Positions 7,357 through 17,013 are shown, counted from the first letter of the stretch. The stretch is 64,000 bases of DNA from Paenarthrobacter ilicis (GCF_016907545.1 NZ_JAFBCD010000001.1:2046001-2110000); one strand, 5' to 3'. Translations and numbers: made by a program. The notes: generated from the letters alone by a model not told the origin.

Positions 7357-9075
7357 ATGGCAGGTCTGCAGGAGAAGGCTGACATGGTAAAAGTTCCCGT
7401 CTTGCATTTGGGCAGGGCCACGGCATCCAAGGGTGCAAGGGTCCCCCATGGCGCTACGCCCCTCCCTGCTGTCCCTGCTGCCATCGACGTCAATCCGCCG
7501 TTGTCTCCCTGGATTGACAAGTCCGCTGCTGCACAGCGGACTGAAAAGGCGGGACTGGCGGCGCGGGGACCGGACATCACCATGGACCCCGCGCCGTCAG
7601 TCACCCAAGCCAGCGCTGCTGCCGTTCCCAGTGACCTTTCTGCCACCAGCAGTGACAAAGTCCGGAAACCATGGACGCTGGTATTGACCCACAGCCTTCG
7701 CCTGGCAGACACGGTGCTGGTGGCGGCTGCCGTCACGGCCGGAATGCTTCTGGACACCGCCCGCAACACCTCTGACGCAGGCCCCGTGGTGCATCCGGCC
7801 ATCGCCCTGCTCTTGGGGGCTGCGTGGATGGCGGCCTTGGAGATCTACCGGACCCGCGATCCTAAAGTCCTGGGCATTGGGCCGGAGGAGTACAAGCGGG
7901 TCCTTTCCGCCACCGTCCGGGTTTTCGGCTTCCTGGCGTTGCTGGCCGTCATTGTCCGGATCGAGGCTTTCAGTACTTTCGTGGTGGTGTCGTTGCCGGT
8001 TGGCTTGGCGGCTTTGACGGCCAGCAGGTGGAGTTTCCGCCGGTGGTTGAGCCGGGAAAAATCCAAGGGCCGCTGTTTGTCCAGGGCCTTGGTGGTTGGT
8101 GAAGCCCAGGATGTCCGCTATGTCATCAAGCAGATCAACAAGAAGTCCGGAGCGGCCTACAGCATTGTGGGAGCCTGCCTTCCCGGCGCCCGGCGGGGGA
8201 CCGTGATCTCCGTTGACCACCTTCGGGTACCTGTGCTGTCCTCCATCTACGGAATCGCCCGGACGGTGGAACAAACCGGCGCCAATGCGGTCATCGTGGC
8301 CGGCCCTGTGCCGGGCGGCCACCGGTTCATCCAGGAACTGGGGTGGCGGTTGGAGGAGAACGCCGCAGAACTGGTCCTGGCGGCAACCCTGACCAATGTT
8401 GCCGGTCCCAGGATTCATTGGCGGCCGGTGGAAGGCCTTCCGCTGATGCACGTGGACATTCCCCATTACTCAGGCGGCAAGCACACCTTGAAACGGCTCA
8501 TGGACATGGCGGTGGCGGCGACGGCGCTGGCGCTGCTCGCGCCGCTGCTGCTTGCCTTGGCGGTCATTGTCCGCTCGGACAGCCCCGGCCCGGTCCTGTT
8601 CCGCCAGGAACGTATCGGCAGGCGTGGCACAACGTTCACCATGTTGAAGTTCCGGTCCATGGTGGTCGACGCCGAGTCCCACCTGGAAAACCTGGCCCAG
8701 CAGAATGAGGGCGCCGGGGTTCTCTTCAAGATCCGCGGCGATCCGCGGGTCACGCGGTGCGGCCGCTGGATGCGGAAGTACTCGCTGGACGAGCTTCCCC
8801 AGTTCTGGAACGTGCTCAGGGGTGAGATGAGCCTCGTTGGCCCCCGCCCTCCGCTGTCCCGCGAAGTCAACGCCTATGAACAGCACACCCACCGCAGGCT
8901 CCTCATCAAACCCGGAATCACCGGTTTGTGGCAGATCAATGGCCGCTCCGATCTCCCCTGGGATGAGGCCGTCCGGCTGGACCTCTATTACGTGGAGAAC
9001 TGGTCGATTGCCGGGGACCTGATGATCATGTGGCGAACCTTCCGGGCCATGACACGCCCCGCAGGCGCCTACTAG
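7357..9075 (+). CDS. EPS priming phosphoglycosyltransferase (polyprenyl type)
   Basis: Membrane enzyme of 572 aa that should transfer a sugar-1-phosphate from a nucleotide sugar to undecaprenyl phosphate and start the repeat unit. A long N-terminal tail (about 100 aa) precedes several transmembrane helices, a central CoA-binding-like domain, then from about residue 378 the bacterial sugar transferase domain: one helix, FRQERIGRRG, LKFRSMV, DELPQFWNV, SLVGPRPPL and KPGITGLWQ. ATG 7357 has a weak AGGTAGG site. ATG 7384 has a better-spaced GGAGAAGG at 7370-7377 and may be the real start. First gene of the EPS operon. Confidence 0.93.
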   Translation: MAGLQEKADMVKVPVLHLGRATASKGARVPHGATPLPAVPAAIDVNPPLSPWIDKSAAAQRTEKAGLAARGPDITMDPAPSVTQASAAAVPSDLSATSSDKVRKPWTLVLTHSLRLADTVLVAAAVTAGMLLDTARNTSDAGPVVHPAIALLLGAAWMAALEIYRTRDPKVLGIGPEEYKRVLSATVRVFGFLALLAVIVRIEAFSTFVVVSLPVGLAALTASRWSFRRWLSREKSKGRCLSRALVVGEAQDVRYVIKQINKKSGAAYSIVGACLPGARRGTVISVDHLRVPVLSSIYGIARTVEQTGANAVIVAGPVPGGHRFIQELGWRLEENAAELVLAATLTNVAGPRIHWRPVEGLPLMHVDIPHYSGGKHTLKRLMDMAVAATALALLAPLLLALAVIVRSDSPGPVLFRQERIGRRGTTFTMLKFRSMVVDAESHLENLAQQNEGAGVLFKIRGDPRVTRCGRWMRKYSLDELPQFWNVLRGEMSLVGPRPPLSREVNAYEQHTHRRLLIKPGITGLWQINGRSDLPWDEAVRLDLYYVENWSIAGDLMIMWRTFRAMTRPAGAY

Positions 9076-9147
9076 CGGCAGTCACACCGAAACACAGAGC
9101 AACAAGCAAAACCAGGCCCGGCAACCAGCACAGAAGTTGAGTGGGAA

Positions 9148-10257
9148 ATGAGCATACGAACCATCCCGTCAGGACCCTTGAACGGCCATGTCCTGAAGCA
9201 AAAATTGCAAATAGCAGTGGTGGGCGCCGGATACTGGGGACCCAATCTGGCGAGGAACCTGAAAGCCAGCCCGGACTGGGAACTCGTGGCCATCTGCGAC
9301 CTTGACGTTGAACGCGGCATGAAGCTCGCCGAAGCGGTGGGGAATGTCCCCGTGGTGGAATCCCTGGATGAACTGCTGGACACCTACAACCTGGACGCAG
9401 TAGCCGTGGCGACTCCGGCGCACACCCATCACGGCGTGGTGATGACAGCGCTGCGTGCCGGCAAGCATGTGTTGGTGGAGAAACCCCTGGCTGACAGCCG
9501 CGCCAAGGGCATGGAAATGGTGGAGGAAGCCAAGGCGCGTGGACTGGTCCTGATGGCTGACCACACCTATTGCTTTACGCCGGCTGTCCTCAAAATCCAG
9601 GAACTCGTGGCCACTGGCGCACTGGGGGACATCCTGTACGTGGATTCAGTCCGGATTAACCTGGGCCTGGTGCAACCGGATGTGAATGTTTTCTGGGATC
9701 TGGCACCGCACGATCTCGCCATCCTGGACTTCGTGCTTCCCGGCGGCCTGCACCCCACCGAAATAGCAGCCCATGGCGCGGACCCACTGGGGACCGGCAG
9801 GGACTGCGTTGGCCACCTGACCTTTGGACTGCCCAACGACGCGATGGTCCATATCCACGTCAACTGGCTCAGTCCCACCAAGATCCGGCAAATGATCATC
9901 GGTGGATCCAAACGCACCCTGGTGTGGGACGACCTCAATCCCCAACAGCGCCTCAGCGTCTACGATCGCGGGGTCAGCCTGGAACACCAGCCCCGCTCTG
10001 CAGCGGACAAACGTACCACCGCCATCTCCTACCGCCTGGGCGATACGTGGTCGCCTGCCCTTCAGGAACGTGAGCCGTTGGGACAGGTGGTGGCTGAACT
10101 GGCTGCCTCCATCCGCAACCACTCCATTCCCCGGACCAGCGGCGAATCGGGACTCCGTGTCCTGTCGGTCCTCGAAGCTGTCAACCAAAGCCTCAGCTCA
10201 GACGGACAATCCACAGTGGTGGCCGGCAACGAGGTCAATCTGCAGGTGGCACGGTGA
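9148..10257 (+). CDS. Gfo/Idh/MocA family sugar-nucleotide oxidoreductase (WlbA-like)
   Basis: NAD(P)-dependent dehydrogenase of 369 aa. Rossmann motif GAGYWGPN is at residues 26-33, the catalytic VEKPLAD Lys is at 112, and FWDLAPHD, typical of UDP-sugar 3-dehydrogenases, lies in the second domain. WlbA-type enzymes oxidise C3 of UDP-GlcNAc uronate before amination. The following genes encode an epimerase/dehydratase-type SDR, a DegT aminotransferase and an acetyltransferase, so a 3-amino or diacetamido sugar is inferred. Its stop overlaps the next start as GTGA. Confidence 0.88.
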   Translation: MSIRTIPSGPLNGHVLKQKLQIAVVGAGYWGPNLARNLKASPDWELVAICDLDVERGMKLAEAVGNVPVVESLDELLDTYNLDAVAVATPAHTHHGVVMTALRAGKHVLVEKPLADSRAKGMEMVEEAKARGLVLMADHTYCFTPAVLKIQELVATGALGDILYVDSVRINLGLVQPDVNVFWDLAPHDLAILDFVLPGGLHPTEIAAHGADPLGTGRDCVGHLTFGLPNDAMVHIHVNWLSPTKIRQMIIGGSKRTLVWDDLNPQQRLSVYDRGVSLEHQPRSAADKRTTAISYRLGDTWSPALQEREPLGQVVAELAASIRNHSIPRTSGESGLRVLSVLEAVNQSLSSDGQSTVVAGNEVNLQVAR

Positions 10258-11273
10258 AAGAGCTGCTGGGTGCCACCATCCTGGTGACCGGTGGAGCCGG
10301 CACCATAGGTTCCACCTTGGTGGATCAACTGCTCGACGCCGGTGCGGGGCACATTGACATTGTGGACAACCTCGTCAGAGGTCGCCGTGCCAACCTCGGG
10401 CCCGCCCTCGACGGCGGCCGGGTAAACCTGGTGGAAGGAGATCTGCGCGACCGTGACCTGATCCATGACATGACGCGCGGAAAGGACCTCGTCTTCCACC
10501 AGGCGGCCATCCGCATCACCCAGTGCGCGGAAGAGCCGCGACTGGCACTTGAAGTGTTGGTTGATGGCAGCTTCAACGTCTTCGAAGCCGCGGCCGAGCA
10601 CAGGGTGTCCAAGCTGATCGCCGCCTCCAGTGCCTCCGTTTACGGCATGGCCGAGGAATTCCCCACCGCGGAGAACCACCACCATCACAACAACGACACG
10701 TTCTACGGAGCCGCCAAGTCCTTCAACGAAGGAATGGCCAGAAGCTTCCGTGCCATGTCCGGCCTGAACTGCGTCATGCTGCGCTACTTCAACGTGTATG
10801 GTCCCCGAATGGATGTCCACGGCCTGTACACGGAGGTCCTTGTCCGGTGGATGGAACGGATCGTTGATGGTCTGCCGCCACTGATCTTTGGCAGCGGCCA
10901 ACAGACCATGGACTTCATCCACACCGCGGACGTAGCGCGCGCCAATGTCCTGGCAGCCATGAGCGACGTCAACGAGGGCACCTACAACGTAGCCAGCGGA
11001 ACAGAAACCAGCCTGGCGGAACTGGCGCGGACCTTGCTTCACGTCATGGACTCGCCCCTGCATCTGGAGCACGGACCGGAACGGGCCGTCAACGGTGTGG
11101 CGCGACGATTGGCCGACACTTCTGCCGCACGCAGGGACCTGGGCTTCGAAGCAGCAATTGGGCTTGAAGACGGCTTGAGGTCCCTGGTGTCATGGTGGCG
11201 TCCCCTCCGCGGGGAGATAGCAGCCGGCCGGACGGCTTCTGCTTCAGAAGTTCCCGCAGCAGGTGCACGATGA
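10254..11273 (+). CDS. NAD-dependent epimerase/dehydratase (extended SDR)
   Basis: 339 aa. GGAGTIGS dinucleotide site at the N terminus, catalytic Tyr151-x3-Lys155 (YGAAK) and a Ser-rich SSASVYG strand. A likely role is C4 epimerisation or oxidation of a UDP-sugar, as in UDP-GlcNAc/glucuronate 4-epimerases. GTG start overlaps the upstream stop (GTGA), so translation is probably coupled. An unusual run of five histidines (ENHHHHHN, around residues 141-145) sits before the active-site Tyr. Confidence 0.88.
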   Translation: MKELLGATILVTGGAGTIGSTLVDQLLDAGAGHIDIVDNLVRGRRANLGPALDGGRVNLVEGDLRDRDLIHDMTRGKDLVFHQAAIRITQCAEEPRLALEVLVDGSFNVFEAAAEHRVSKLIAASSASVYGMAEEFPTAENHHHHNNDTFYGAAKSFNEGMARSFRAMSGLNCVMLRYFNVYGPRMDVHGLYTEVLVRWMERIVDGLPPLIFGSGQQTMDFIHTADVARANVLAAMSDVNEGTYNVASGTETSLAELARTLLHVMDSPLHLEHGPERAVNGVARRLADTSAARRDLGFEAAIGLEDGLRSLVSWWRPLRGEIAAGRTASASEVPAAGAR

Positions 11274-12436
11274 CCGGGGCCAGGACCAGCCTGGCGCGGA
11301 TTGACGTGATGAAGCCGTGGCTGGGGGCAGAGGAAGCGCAGGCAGTGGCGGAGGTGATTGCCTCTGGATGGGTTGCCCAGGGCCCCAAAGTCCGTGAATT
11401 CGAAGAAGCCTTTGCCAGGGAACAGCAGGCGACGTTTGCTGTTGCCACCTCCAGTTGCACGTCCGCCCTGCACTTGGCGCTCGCGGCCGCCGGGGTAGGT
11501 CCCGGCGATGACGTGGTGGTTCCGTCCTTTTCGTTCATAGCCACTGCCAACGCGGCGACCTACGTGGGTGCGCGGCCGGTGTTTGCCGACGTCGACATCC
11601 GCACCGGCTGCGTCACCGCCGGTACCATTCAGGCTGCGCTGACACCGGCAACCACCGCGGTCATCGCCGTGGACCAGGCCGGGGTTCCCCTGGATCTGGA
11701 ACCCATCCGGGCTTTGTGCGATCCACTGGGCATCATCGTGGTGGAAGACGCCGCCTGCGCCATTGGGTCCCGCTACCATGGGCGCCCCGTGGGTGCAGGA
11801 GCCGAAGTGGTGGCGTGGTCCTTCCACCCCCGGAAAATCCTCACCACAGGTGAGGGCGGAATGCTTTCCACCTCCCGCCAGGACATAGCAGACAGGTCAC
11901 GCCTCCTCAGGGAGCACGCCATGAGCGTATCCGCCGCCGATCGGCACGCCAGCGTCCTTGCACCCGCCGAAGAGTACCTCGACGTCGGGTTCAACTACCG
12001 CATGACCGACCTTCAGGCCGCCGTCGGAATCATCCAGCTTGGCCGGCTGCACCAGGCCGTGCAGCGCAGGAGGGAGCTTGCGGCCACGTACGCCGAGGCC
12101 TTTGCCGGAGTTCCCGGGCTGCGGCTGGTGGCAGATCCGGAGTACGGGATCACCAACTTCCAGTCATGCTGGCTGGAAGTTGACTCGCAGTTCCCGCTGT
12201 CCCGCGATGCCCTCATCAGCCACCTGGCGGAGGACGGCATCTCCGCCCGCCGCGGCATCATGGCAGCGCACCGGCAGCCCGCCTACAGCACCAAAGACAC
12301 CGGCAGCGCAGCACTGGACGCCACGGAATGGCTGACCGACCACACCCTCATCCTTCCGCTGTACCACCAGCTCGCATTGGGCGACCAGGTACGGGTCATC
12401 GATTCGGTACTTCGAGCGGCGGGACAGGGACAATGA
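11270..12436 (+). CDS. DegT/DnrJ/EryC1/StrS family sugar aminotransferase
   Basis: PLP enzyme of 388 aa that aminates a keto-sugar nucleotide, usually from glutamate. The Schiff-base Lys is K189 in HPRKILTTGEGG, followed by the family's GFNYRMTDLQAA block. Start ATG 11270 overlaps the epimerase stop as ATGA; the frame is open further upstream but only inside the preceding gene. Together with the WlbA-like dehydrogenase and the following acetyltransferase it gives the three steps oxidise-aminate-acetylate. Confidence 0.93.
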   Translation: MTGARTSLARIDVMKPWLGAEEAQAVAEVIASGWVAQGPKVREFEEAFAREQQATFAVATSSCTSALHLALAAAGVGPGDDVVVPSFSFIATANAATYVGARPVFADVDIRTGCVTAGTIQAALTPATTAVIAVDQAGVPLDLEPIRALCDPLGIIVVEDAACAIGSRYHGRPVGAGAEVVAWSFHPRKILTTGEGGMLSTSRQDIADRSRLLREHAMSVSAADRHASVLAPAEEYLDVGFNYRMTDLQAAVGIIQLGRLHQAVQRRRELAATYAEAFAGVPGLRLVADPEYGITNFQSCWLEVDSQFPLSRDALISHLAEDGISARRGIMAAHRQPAYSTKDTGSAALDATEWLTDHTLILPLYHQLALGDQVRVIDSVLRAAGQGQ

Positions 12437-13095
12437 GCGAACTTCTCCTGATAGCCGCCAGCGGGCTGGCGCGGGAGGTCCTGGCAATGGTGAGGAGCAG
12501 CGGACCATTCAACGTCATCGGGATCCTCGACGACGACGAGGACAAGCTCGGGCGCGTGGTGGACGGCGCCCACGTGCTGGGCCCCATCCGCGACGCCTTG
12601 AAGTTCCCCCACGCGTTGCTTCTGGTCTGCATCGGGTCCGGCTCCGGCAGGGAGAGCGTGGTGATGAGGCTGCGGTCCTTGGGACTGGCCGAGGACCGCT
12701 ATGCCACCGCCATCGATCCCTCCGTCCACGTGCCCGAAGGATGCCGGATCGGCAAGGGAAGCATTATCCTGGCGCACGTCAGCATGACGGCGTCAGTCAC
12801 CATAGGCAACCACGTAGTGGCCATGCCGGGAGTCACCTTCACCCACGACGATGTGATCGCCGACTTCGCAACCTTCGCCTCAGGGGTATCCCTGGGAGGA
12901 AACGTCAGCATTGGGCGCGCCGCCTACATCGGCATGAACGCCAGCGTCCGCGAGCGCCGGACCATCGGCCCCATGGCCACCATCGGCATGGGAGCGGCAG
13001 TACTCACCGATGTTCCCGGAAATGAGACGTGGGCCGGGGTTCCTGCACGGGTCATACGGCGCGGCGATTTCCCTGCGTTGGAGGGCGCCCTATGA
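12433..13095 (+). CDS. NeuD/PglD-family sugar O/N-acetyltransferase
   Basis: 220 aa. The N-terminal small Rossmann-like domain (residues 1-75, IAASGLAREVLAM) binds the UDP-sugar. The C-terminal left-handed beta helix is built from hexapeptide repeats (I-x-x-G-N-H, G-V-x-L-G-G-N) with a His in FTHDDV. The family uses acetyl-CoA. Placement directly after the aminotransferase (ATGA overlap) argues for N-acetylation of the new amino group. Confidence 0.88.
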   Translation: MSELLLIAASGLAREVLAMVRSSGPFNVIGILDDDEDKLGRVVDGAHVLGPIRDALKFPHALLLVCIGSGSGRESVVMRLRSLGLAEDRYATAIDPSVHVPEGCRIGKGSIILAHVSMTASVTIGNHVVAMPGVTFTHDDVIADFATFASGVSLGGNVSIGRAAYIGMNASVRERRTIGPMATIGMGAAVLTDVPGNETWAGVPARVIRRGDFPALEGAL

Positions 13096-14162
13096 AGCTG
13101 GAGCGTCCTGCACCCCTGGCCAGCCGTCCGCTGGTCACAGTAGTGATCCCTTGCTACAACTACGGCCACTTCCTGCCGGACGCCGTGGGGAGTGCACTCT
13201 CCCAGGAGGGCGTTGAGGTGGAAGTCATTGTGGTTGACGATGCCTCCCCTGATGGAAGCCTCGCAGTAGCCACGCGGCTGGCCTCGGGAGACCCCCGGAT
13301 CTCCGTGGTCCATCACGACGTGAACAAAGGCCACATCGCCACCTACAACGACGGCCTGTCCCGGGCCAACGGCCGCTACGTGACTCTTCTGTCCGCCGAT
13401 GACCTGATTGCGCCGGGAGCCTTGGCCCGGGCAGCTGCCCTGATGGAAGCCCACCCCGGCGTGGGAATGGTGTACGGCCTGCCGAAGGACTTCACAGATC
13501 AACCACCGCCCCTTCCCAAACACCAGCGCAGCACCTGGACAGTATGGAGTGGGAGCAGTTGGATACGGCTGGCCTGCGTGCGCGGCCGGAACTTTATCCT
13601 CTCGCCGGAAGTGGTCATGCGGACCGCCGCTGTCCTGGAGACAGGCGGGTACAGGTCCGACCTCCCCCACTCGGGCGATCTGGAGTACTGGTTGAGGACC
13701 GCCGGCTCATGGGACGTTGGCCGCATCAACGGACCGGTCCAGGCGTTCTACCGGGTGCATGGCTCCAACATGCACCAGGTGGACTTCGCAGCGGCCGCCG
13801 TTGACCTGGCGCACCGGCTGGAGGCTTTCCGTGTCCTGGAAGATCCGCGCTTCCCAGGCAAGTCCCCTGAGCGGGTCAGGCAGCTTCGCAGGGCCAAGCA
13901 CGCACTCAGCAGGGAGGCCGCGCAACTGGGTTACACGGAAACTGCGGGAGGCTCCCTGGACTCCGCGGTTGAACTGCGGCACTTCATAGAATCCCTGCAC
14001 GATGTTCCCGGGGCTGTCCGCAGGGCCAACAGCCTGCAATCACGGATCAACCGTGCCTCGAACGGCAGGAAACAAAGGGCCGACATCACGGCCTCCCGCT
14101 ATGTTCGCGGGCAGCTCGACCGGATCCGCTGGCGGTTGTGGGCAATGACAGGAATATCGTGA
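13092..14162 (+). CDS. Family 2 glycosyltransferase
   Basis: 356 aa, GT-A fold in residues 1-240. VTVVIPCYNYGHFLPDAV starts the nucleotide domain; Asp49-Asp50 (VVDDASPDG) and Asp103-Asp104 (LSADDL) are the nucleotide and metal residues. The C-terminal part is charged and helical with no membrane helix. It probably adds one sugar to the undecaprenyl-linked repeat unit at the cytoplasmic face. ATG 13092 overlaps the previous stop (ATGA). Confidence 0.92.
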   Translation: MKLERPAPLASRPLVTVVIPCYNYGHFLPDAVGSALSQEGVEVEVIVVDDASPDGSLAVATRLASGDPRISVVHHDVNKGHIATYNDGLSRANGRYVTLLSADDLIAPGALARAAALMEAHPGVGMVYGLPKDFTDQPPPLPKHQRSTWTVWSGSSWIRLACVRGRNFILSPEVVMRTAAVLETGGYRSDLPHSGDLEYWLRTAGSWDVGRINGPVQAFYRVHGSNMHQVDFAAAAVDLAHRLEAFRVLEDPRFPGKSPERVRQLRRAKHALSREAAQLGYTETAGGSLDSAVELRHFIESLHDVPGAVRRANSLQSRINRASNGRKQRADITASRYVRGQLDRIRWRLWAMTGIS

Positions 14163-15673
14163 CGGCCTCCGGCAGTCCTGCCCGCACCCTGGGAAACCGT
14201 GCCGCAAGCGCCACCGTGTGGGGCGCGGTCAACATGGCGCTGGGCAGGATCGTCCAGTTCGCCACCACCATCATTGTGGCCAGGCTGATCGCCCCGGAGC
14301 ACTTCGGGGCGCTCGCGGTTGCCATCGTGGTTCAGACCATCGCAACCAACATGGCTGAATTGGGCGCCACTGCTGCACTGGCAAGGGGCAACGGCGACCC
14401 GGACAAGATAGCCCCCACCGTATTCAGCATTGCCCTGGTAACCAGTGCCACCATGACCGCTGCCGCTCTCCTACTGGCCCCGGCGCTCGCAGGGGCCTTC
14501 AATGACCCCGCAGCGACGCCGGTGATCCAGGTCCTATCCATCACCATCTTCCTGCAGGGCCTTTCTGCTGTCCCGGCCACCATGGTGTGGCGGGAGTTCC
14601 TGCAGAAGCCCAGGGTCGTCGTCGATCTTTGCAGTGTGCTGGCCATCCTGGTGTTGGTAATCCCCATGGCCTTGGACGGATGGGGTGCCATGGCTCTTGC
14701 GTGGTCCCGCGTGGGCGGGCAGTTGGTTTCCTTGGTGGGTTATTGGATCATCACCCCGCGACGGTATGCGCCGGGTTTTGATGGCTCCGTGGCCAAGGAG
14801 ATCCTACGCCTGGGGATGCCGTTGGCCATGGCCAACCTGGTGGTGTTCATCACTTTGAACGCGGACTACGTACTGATCGGGCGGATGCTTGATCCCGCGG
14901 CATTGGGGTTGTACTTGTTGGCCTTCAACCTGGCCGGGTTGCCCAGCTCGGTGATCACTGCGGTGATCAGGGCGACGGCGGTCCCCACCTTCGGGAGGCT
15001 CTTCACCGAAGGCTCGTTGGGGTTGGTAGCTGGACGATTCGTGGCCGGTGTGTCGTTCTGTGCCTTCCCCATCTCGGCAATGGTGGTGGCTCTGGCCCAT
15101 CCGCTGGTGGTTGCCGCTTATGGGCAGGCCTGGGCCCCTGCGGGCGTTGCCTTGGCAACACTGGGAGTCTTCGGCGCCAGCCGTATCCTGGTGGAGCTCT
15201 TCGCTGACCTCAGCGTTGGCGCCGGACGGACCGTCTGGCTTTTCTGGGTTCAGGTCGCCTGGCTTGTTGCGCTTGCTCCTGCCCTGTATATCGGTATTTC
15301 CCGGTGGGGGATTGCCGGTGCTGGTGTGGCCCACGCTGTTGTGGCGTGTGCAGTAGTGATCCCTTTGTATGTCGTTGCCCTGACGTCGGTGCTTGGTATC
15401 AGCGCCTGGGACCTTTTGCGGGGGAGCGTACCGGCGTTCCTGGCCGCAACTGCGGCGGGCGGTGGCGCCTGGCTGGTCAGCCGCACCATGACGGATCCGT
15501 TCGCAGCCGTAGCGGCCGGGGCGATCGTTGGCGTGGTTCTTTATGCACTGTTGATGTTCGTCCCGGGGAAGCGCCTTGCCGGGGAAGTCCGGGCGCTGCT
15601 GGGCCAACGGGACTCATCGCCTGCACCATCCGGGTTGGCCAGCCGGGTTGTGCCAGGAGCTGGACGCTCATGA
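14159..15673 (+). CDS. Wzx-type oligosaccharide flippase
   Basis: Polytopic membrane protein of about 504 aa with 12-14 hydrophobic segments, of the polysaccharide transport (MOP) superfamily. It should flip the lipid-linked repeat unit to the outer face. I choose GTG 14159 because it overlaps the upstream stop as GTGA like its neighbours; GTG 14138 is a longer alternative. Confidence 0.9.
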   Translation: MTASGSPARTLGNRAASATVWGAVNMALGRIVQFATTIIVARLIAPEHFGALAVAIVVQTIATNMAELGATAALARGNGDPDKIAPTVFSIALVTSATMTAAALLLAPALAGAFNDPAATPVIQVLSITIFLQGLSAVPATMVWREFLQKPRVVVDLCSVLAILVLVIPMALDGWGAMALAWSRVGGQLVSLVGYWIITPRRYAPGFDGSVAKEILRLGMPLAMANLVVFITLNADYVLIGRMLDPAALGLYLLAFNLAGLPSSVITAVIRATAVPTFGRLFTEGSLGLVAGRFVAGVSFCAFPISAMVVALAHPLVVAAYGQAWAPAGVALATLGVFGASRILVELFADLSVGAGRTVWLFWVQVAWLVALAPALYIGISRWGIAGAGVAHAVVACAVVIPLYVVALTSVLGISAWDLLRGSVPAFLAATAAGGGAWLVSRTMTDPFAAVAAGAIVGVVLYALLMFVPGKRLAGEVRALLGQRDSSPAPSGLASRVVPGAGRS

Positions 15674-17013
15674 TGAACTCGCAGTGGGCCAACTCGCAGC
15701 GGGCCAAATCGCAGTGGGCCAACTCCCAGTGGATCACGTCCTCAAGGGGCAGGGTCCGGACGCTCGGCGACCGTCTCAGCAGGGATGGCATGCCTACGGT
15801 GTCGCGCTTGGTGGCTGCCAGGGCCCTGGCGGCTGTCAGCGGGAAATGGAACCTGGAAGAGCCTGTGTTGCCACTGCGCGAACAGGACATCATGGATCCG
15901 CAGCGGGTACAGGTGCGGCACGTCAACGGGCAACGGTCCGGAGCTCTGCCTGGTGGAGGTGCCTTGCGGCTTGGTTGGGTGTGCACGCCACCCGCTCCGG
16001 GCTCCGGCGGCCACACCACCTTTTTCCGCATGGTCCGCGGCATGGAGGAGCGAGGGCATCAGTGCACGCTCTATCTCTATGACCGCAATGCAGATGACGT
16101 GGACCGCCACGAAGAGACCATCAGAAGCAACTGGCCGGCGCTGGGTGCAGGGGTTCGCAGCGCCACACAAGGGATGGAAGGAGTGGACGCCCTGGTGGCA
16201 AGCTCGTGGCAGACCGCGCACGTGGTGGCTGCCCGGGCGCCTGTGGGCGTCCGCTCCTTCTATTTCATCCAGGACTACGAGCCGTACTTCCACCCCCGGG
16301 GGTTCCTCTACTCGCTGGCCGAGGACAGCTACAAGCTGGGGCTGACGGCCATGGCCCTTGGTTCAATGATCGGCGAGGTAATGAAAGCCGAGCTCGGGCA
16401 GGAACCCGCGTTTACTGTTCCCTTTGGGTGTGACACGGACGCATACCGGCTTTTGCTCACCACGCAACGGCGCACCGGCGTGGTGTACTACGCCAAAAGG
16501 AACGTGGATCGTCGCGGCTACCTGTTGGCGAAAATGGCGTTGGAGATGTTCCACCATTCCCATCCGGACCAGGAGATCCATATTTATGGAGATGTCATCA
16601 GGGGCTGGTCCATTCCTGTCACCAACCACGGCAATCTTCCCCCCGGAGACCTGAACCGGCTGTACAACAAAGTGATTGCCGGGCTGGCGATCTCCTTCAC
16701 CAACATCTCCCTGGTGCCCGGTGAACTCCTGGCGTCCGGCGCTGTGCCGGTTCTCAACCGGGCTGCCTTTGCTTCCGGGCTGCTTCAGGACGATGGGGCC
16801 GTGTGGGCGGATTCCACCCCGTCGGCCGTCGCTGAGGCGCTCTCCAAGGTCGTGGAGCATTCCGACGTCCAGGGGCGTGCGGCCGCGATATCCCGGAAGC
16901 GAAGAACCGACTGGTCGGAGTCGAAGGATGCGTTCGCTGGCTTCATCGAGCAAGCCTGTGGCACACCGTCTCTCCGGGGATGGGCACCCGCTTCCGGGGA
17001 AGGCGGCCTGTGA
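15670..17013 (+). CDS. Glycosyltransferase with N-terminal pentapeptide repeats (WsaF-like)
   Basis: 447 aa. The central region (LGWVCTPPAPGSGGHTTFFRM, FYFIQDYEPYFHP, VPFGCDTDAY) resembles the WsaF rhamnosyltransferase family, a GT-B enzyme; the C-terminal SLVPGELLASGAVPV segment is the donor-binding part. dTDP-rhamnose, made by the rml genes nearby, is the likely donor. Right after the double ATG start (15670/15673) come almost four copies of the pentapeptide NSQWA. The ATGA overlap with the flippase stop supports the start. Confidence 0.82.
   Translation: MMNSQWANSQRAKSQWANSQWITSSRGRVRTLGDRLSRDGMPTVSRLVAARALAAVSGKWNLEEPVLPLREQDIMDPQRVQVRHVNGQRSGALPGGGALRLGWVCTPPAPGSGGHTTFFRMVRGMEERGHQCTLYLYDRNADDVDRHEETIRSNWPALGAGVRSATQGMEGVDALVASSWQTAHVVAARAPVGVRSFYFIQDYEPYFHPRGFLYSLAEDSYKLGLTAMALGSMIGEVMKAELGQEPAFTVPFGCDTDAYRLLLTTQRRTGVVYYAKRNVDRRGYLLAKMALEMFHHSHPDQEIHIYGDVIRGWSIPVTNHGNLPPGDLNRLYNKVIAGLAISFTNISLVPGELLASGAVPVLNRAAFASGLLQDDGAVWADSTPSAVAEALSKVVEHSDVQGRAAAISRKRRTDWSESKDAFAGFIEQACGTPSLRGWAPASGEGGL
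15676..15732 (+). repeat. 15-bp in-frame tandem repeat at gene start
   Basis: Copies at 15676, 15691, 15706 and a partial one at 15721 of AACTCGCAGTGGGCC, with single-base changes. They encode NSQWA NSQRA KSQWA NSQW. The 15-nt period keeps the reading frame. Confidence 0.95.

Noticed and set aside
10678..10692. Run of His codons in the epimerase gene read as an engineered tag
   Set aside because: It is internal, with mixed CAC/CAT codons, in a natural loop before the active site; there is no sign of a vector.
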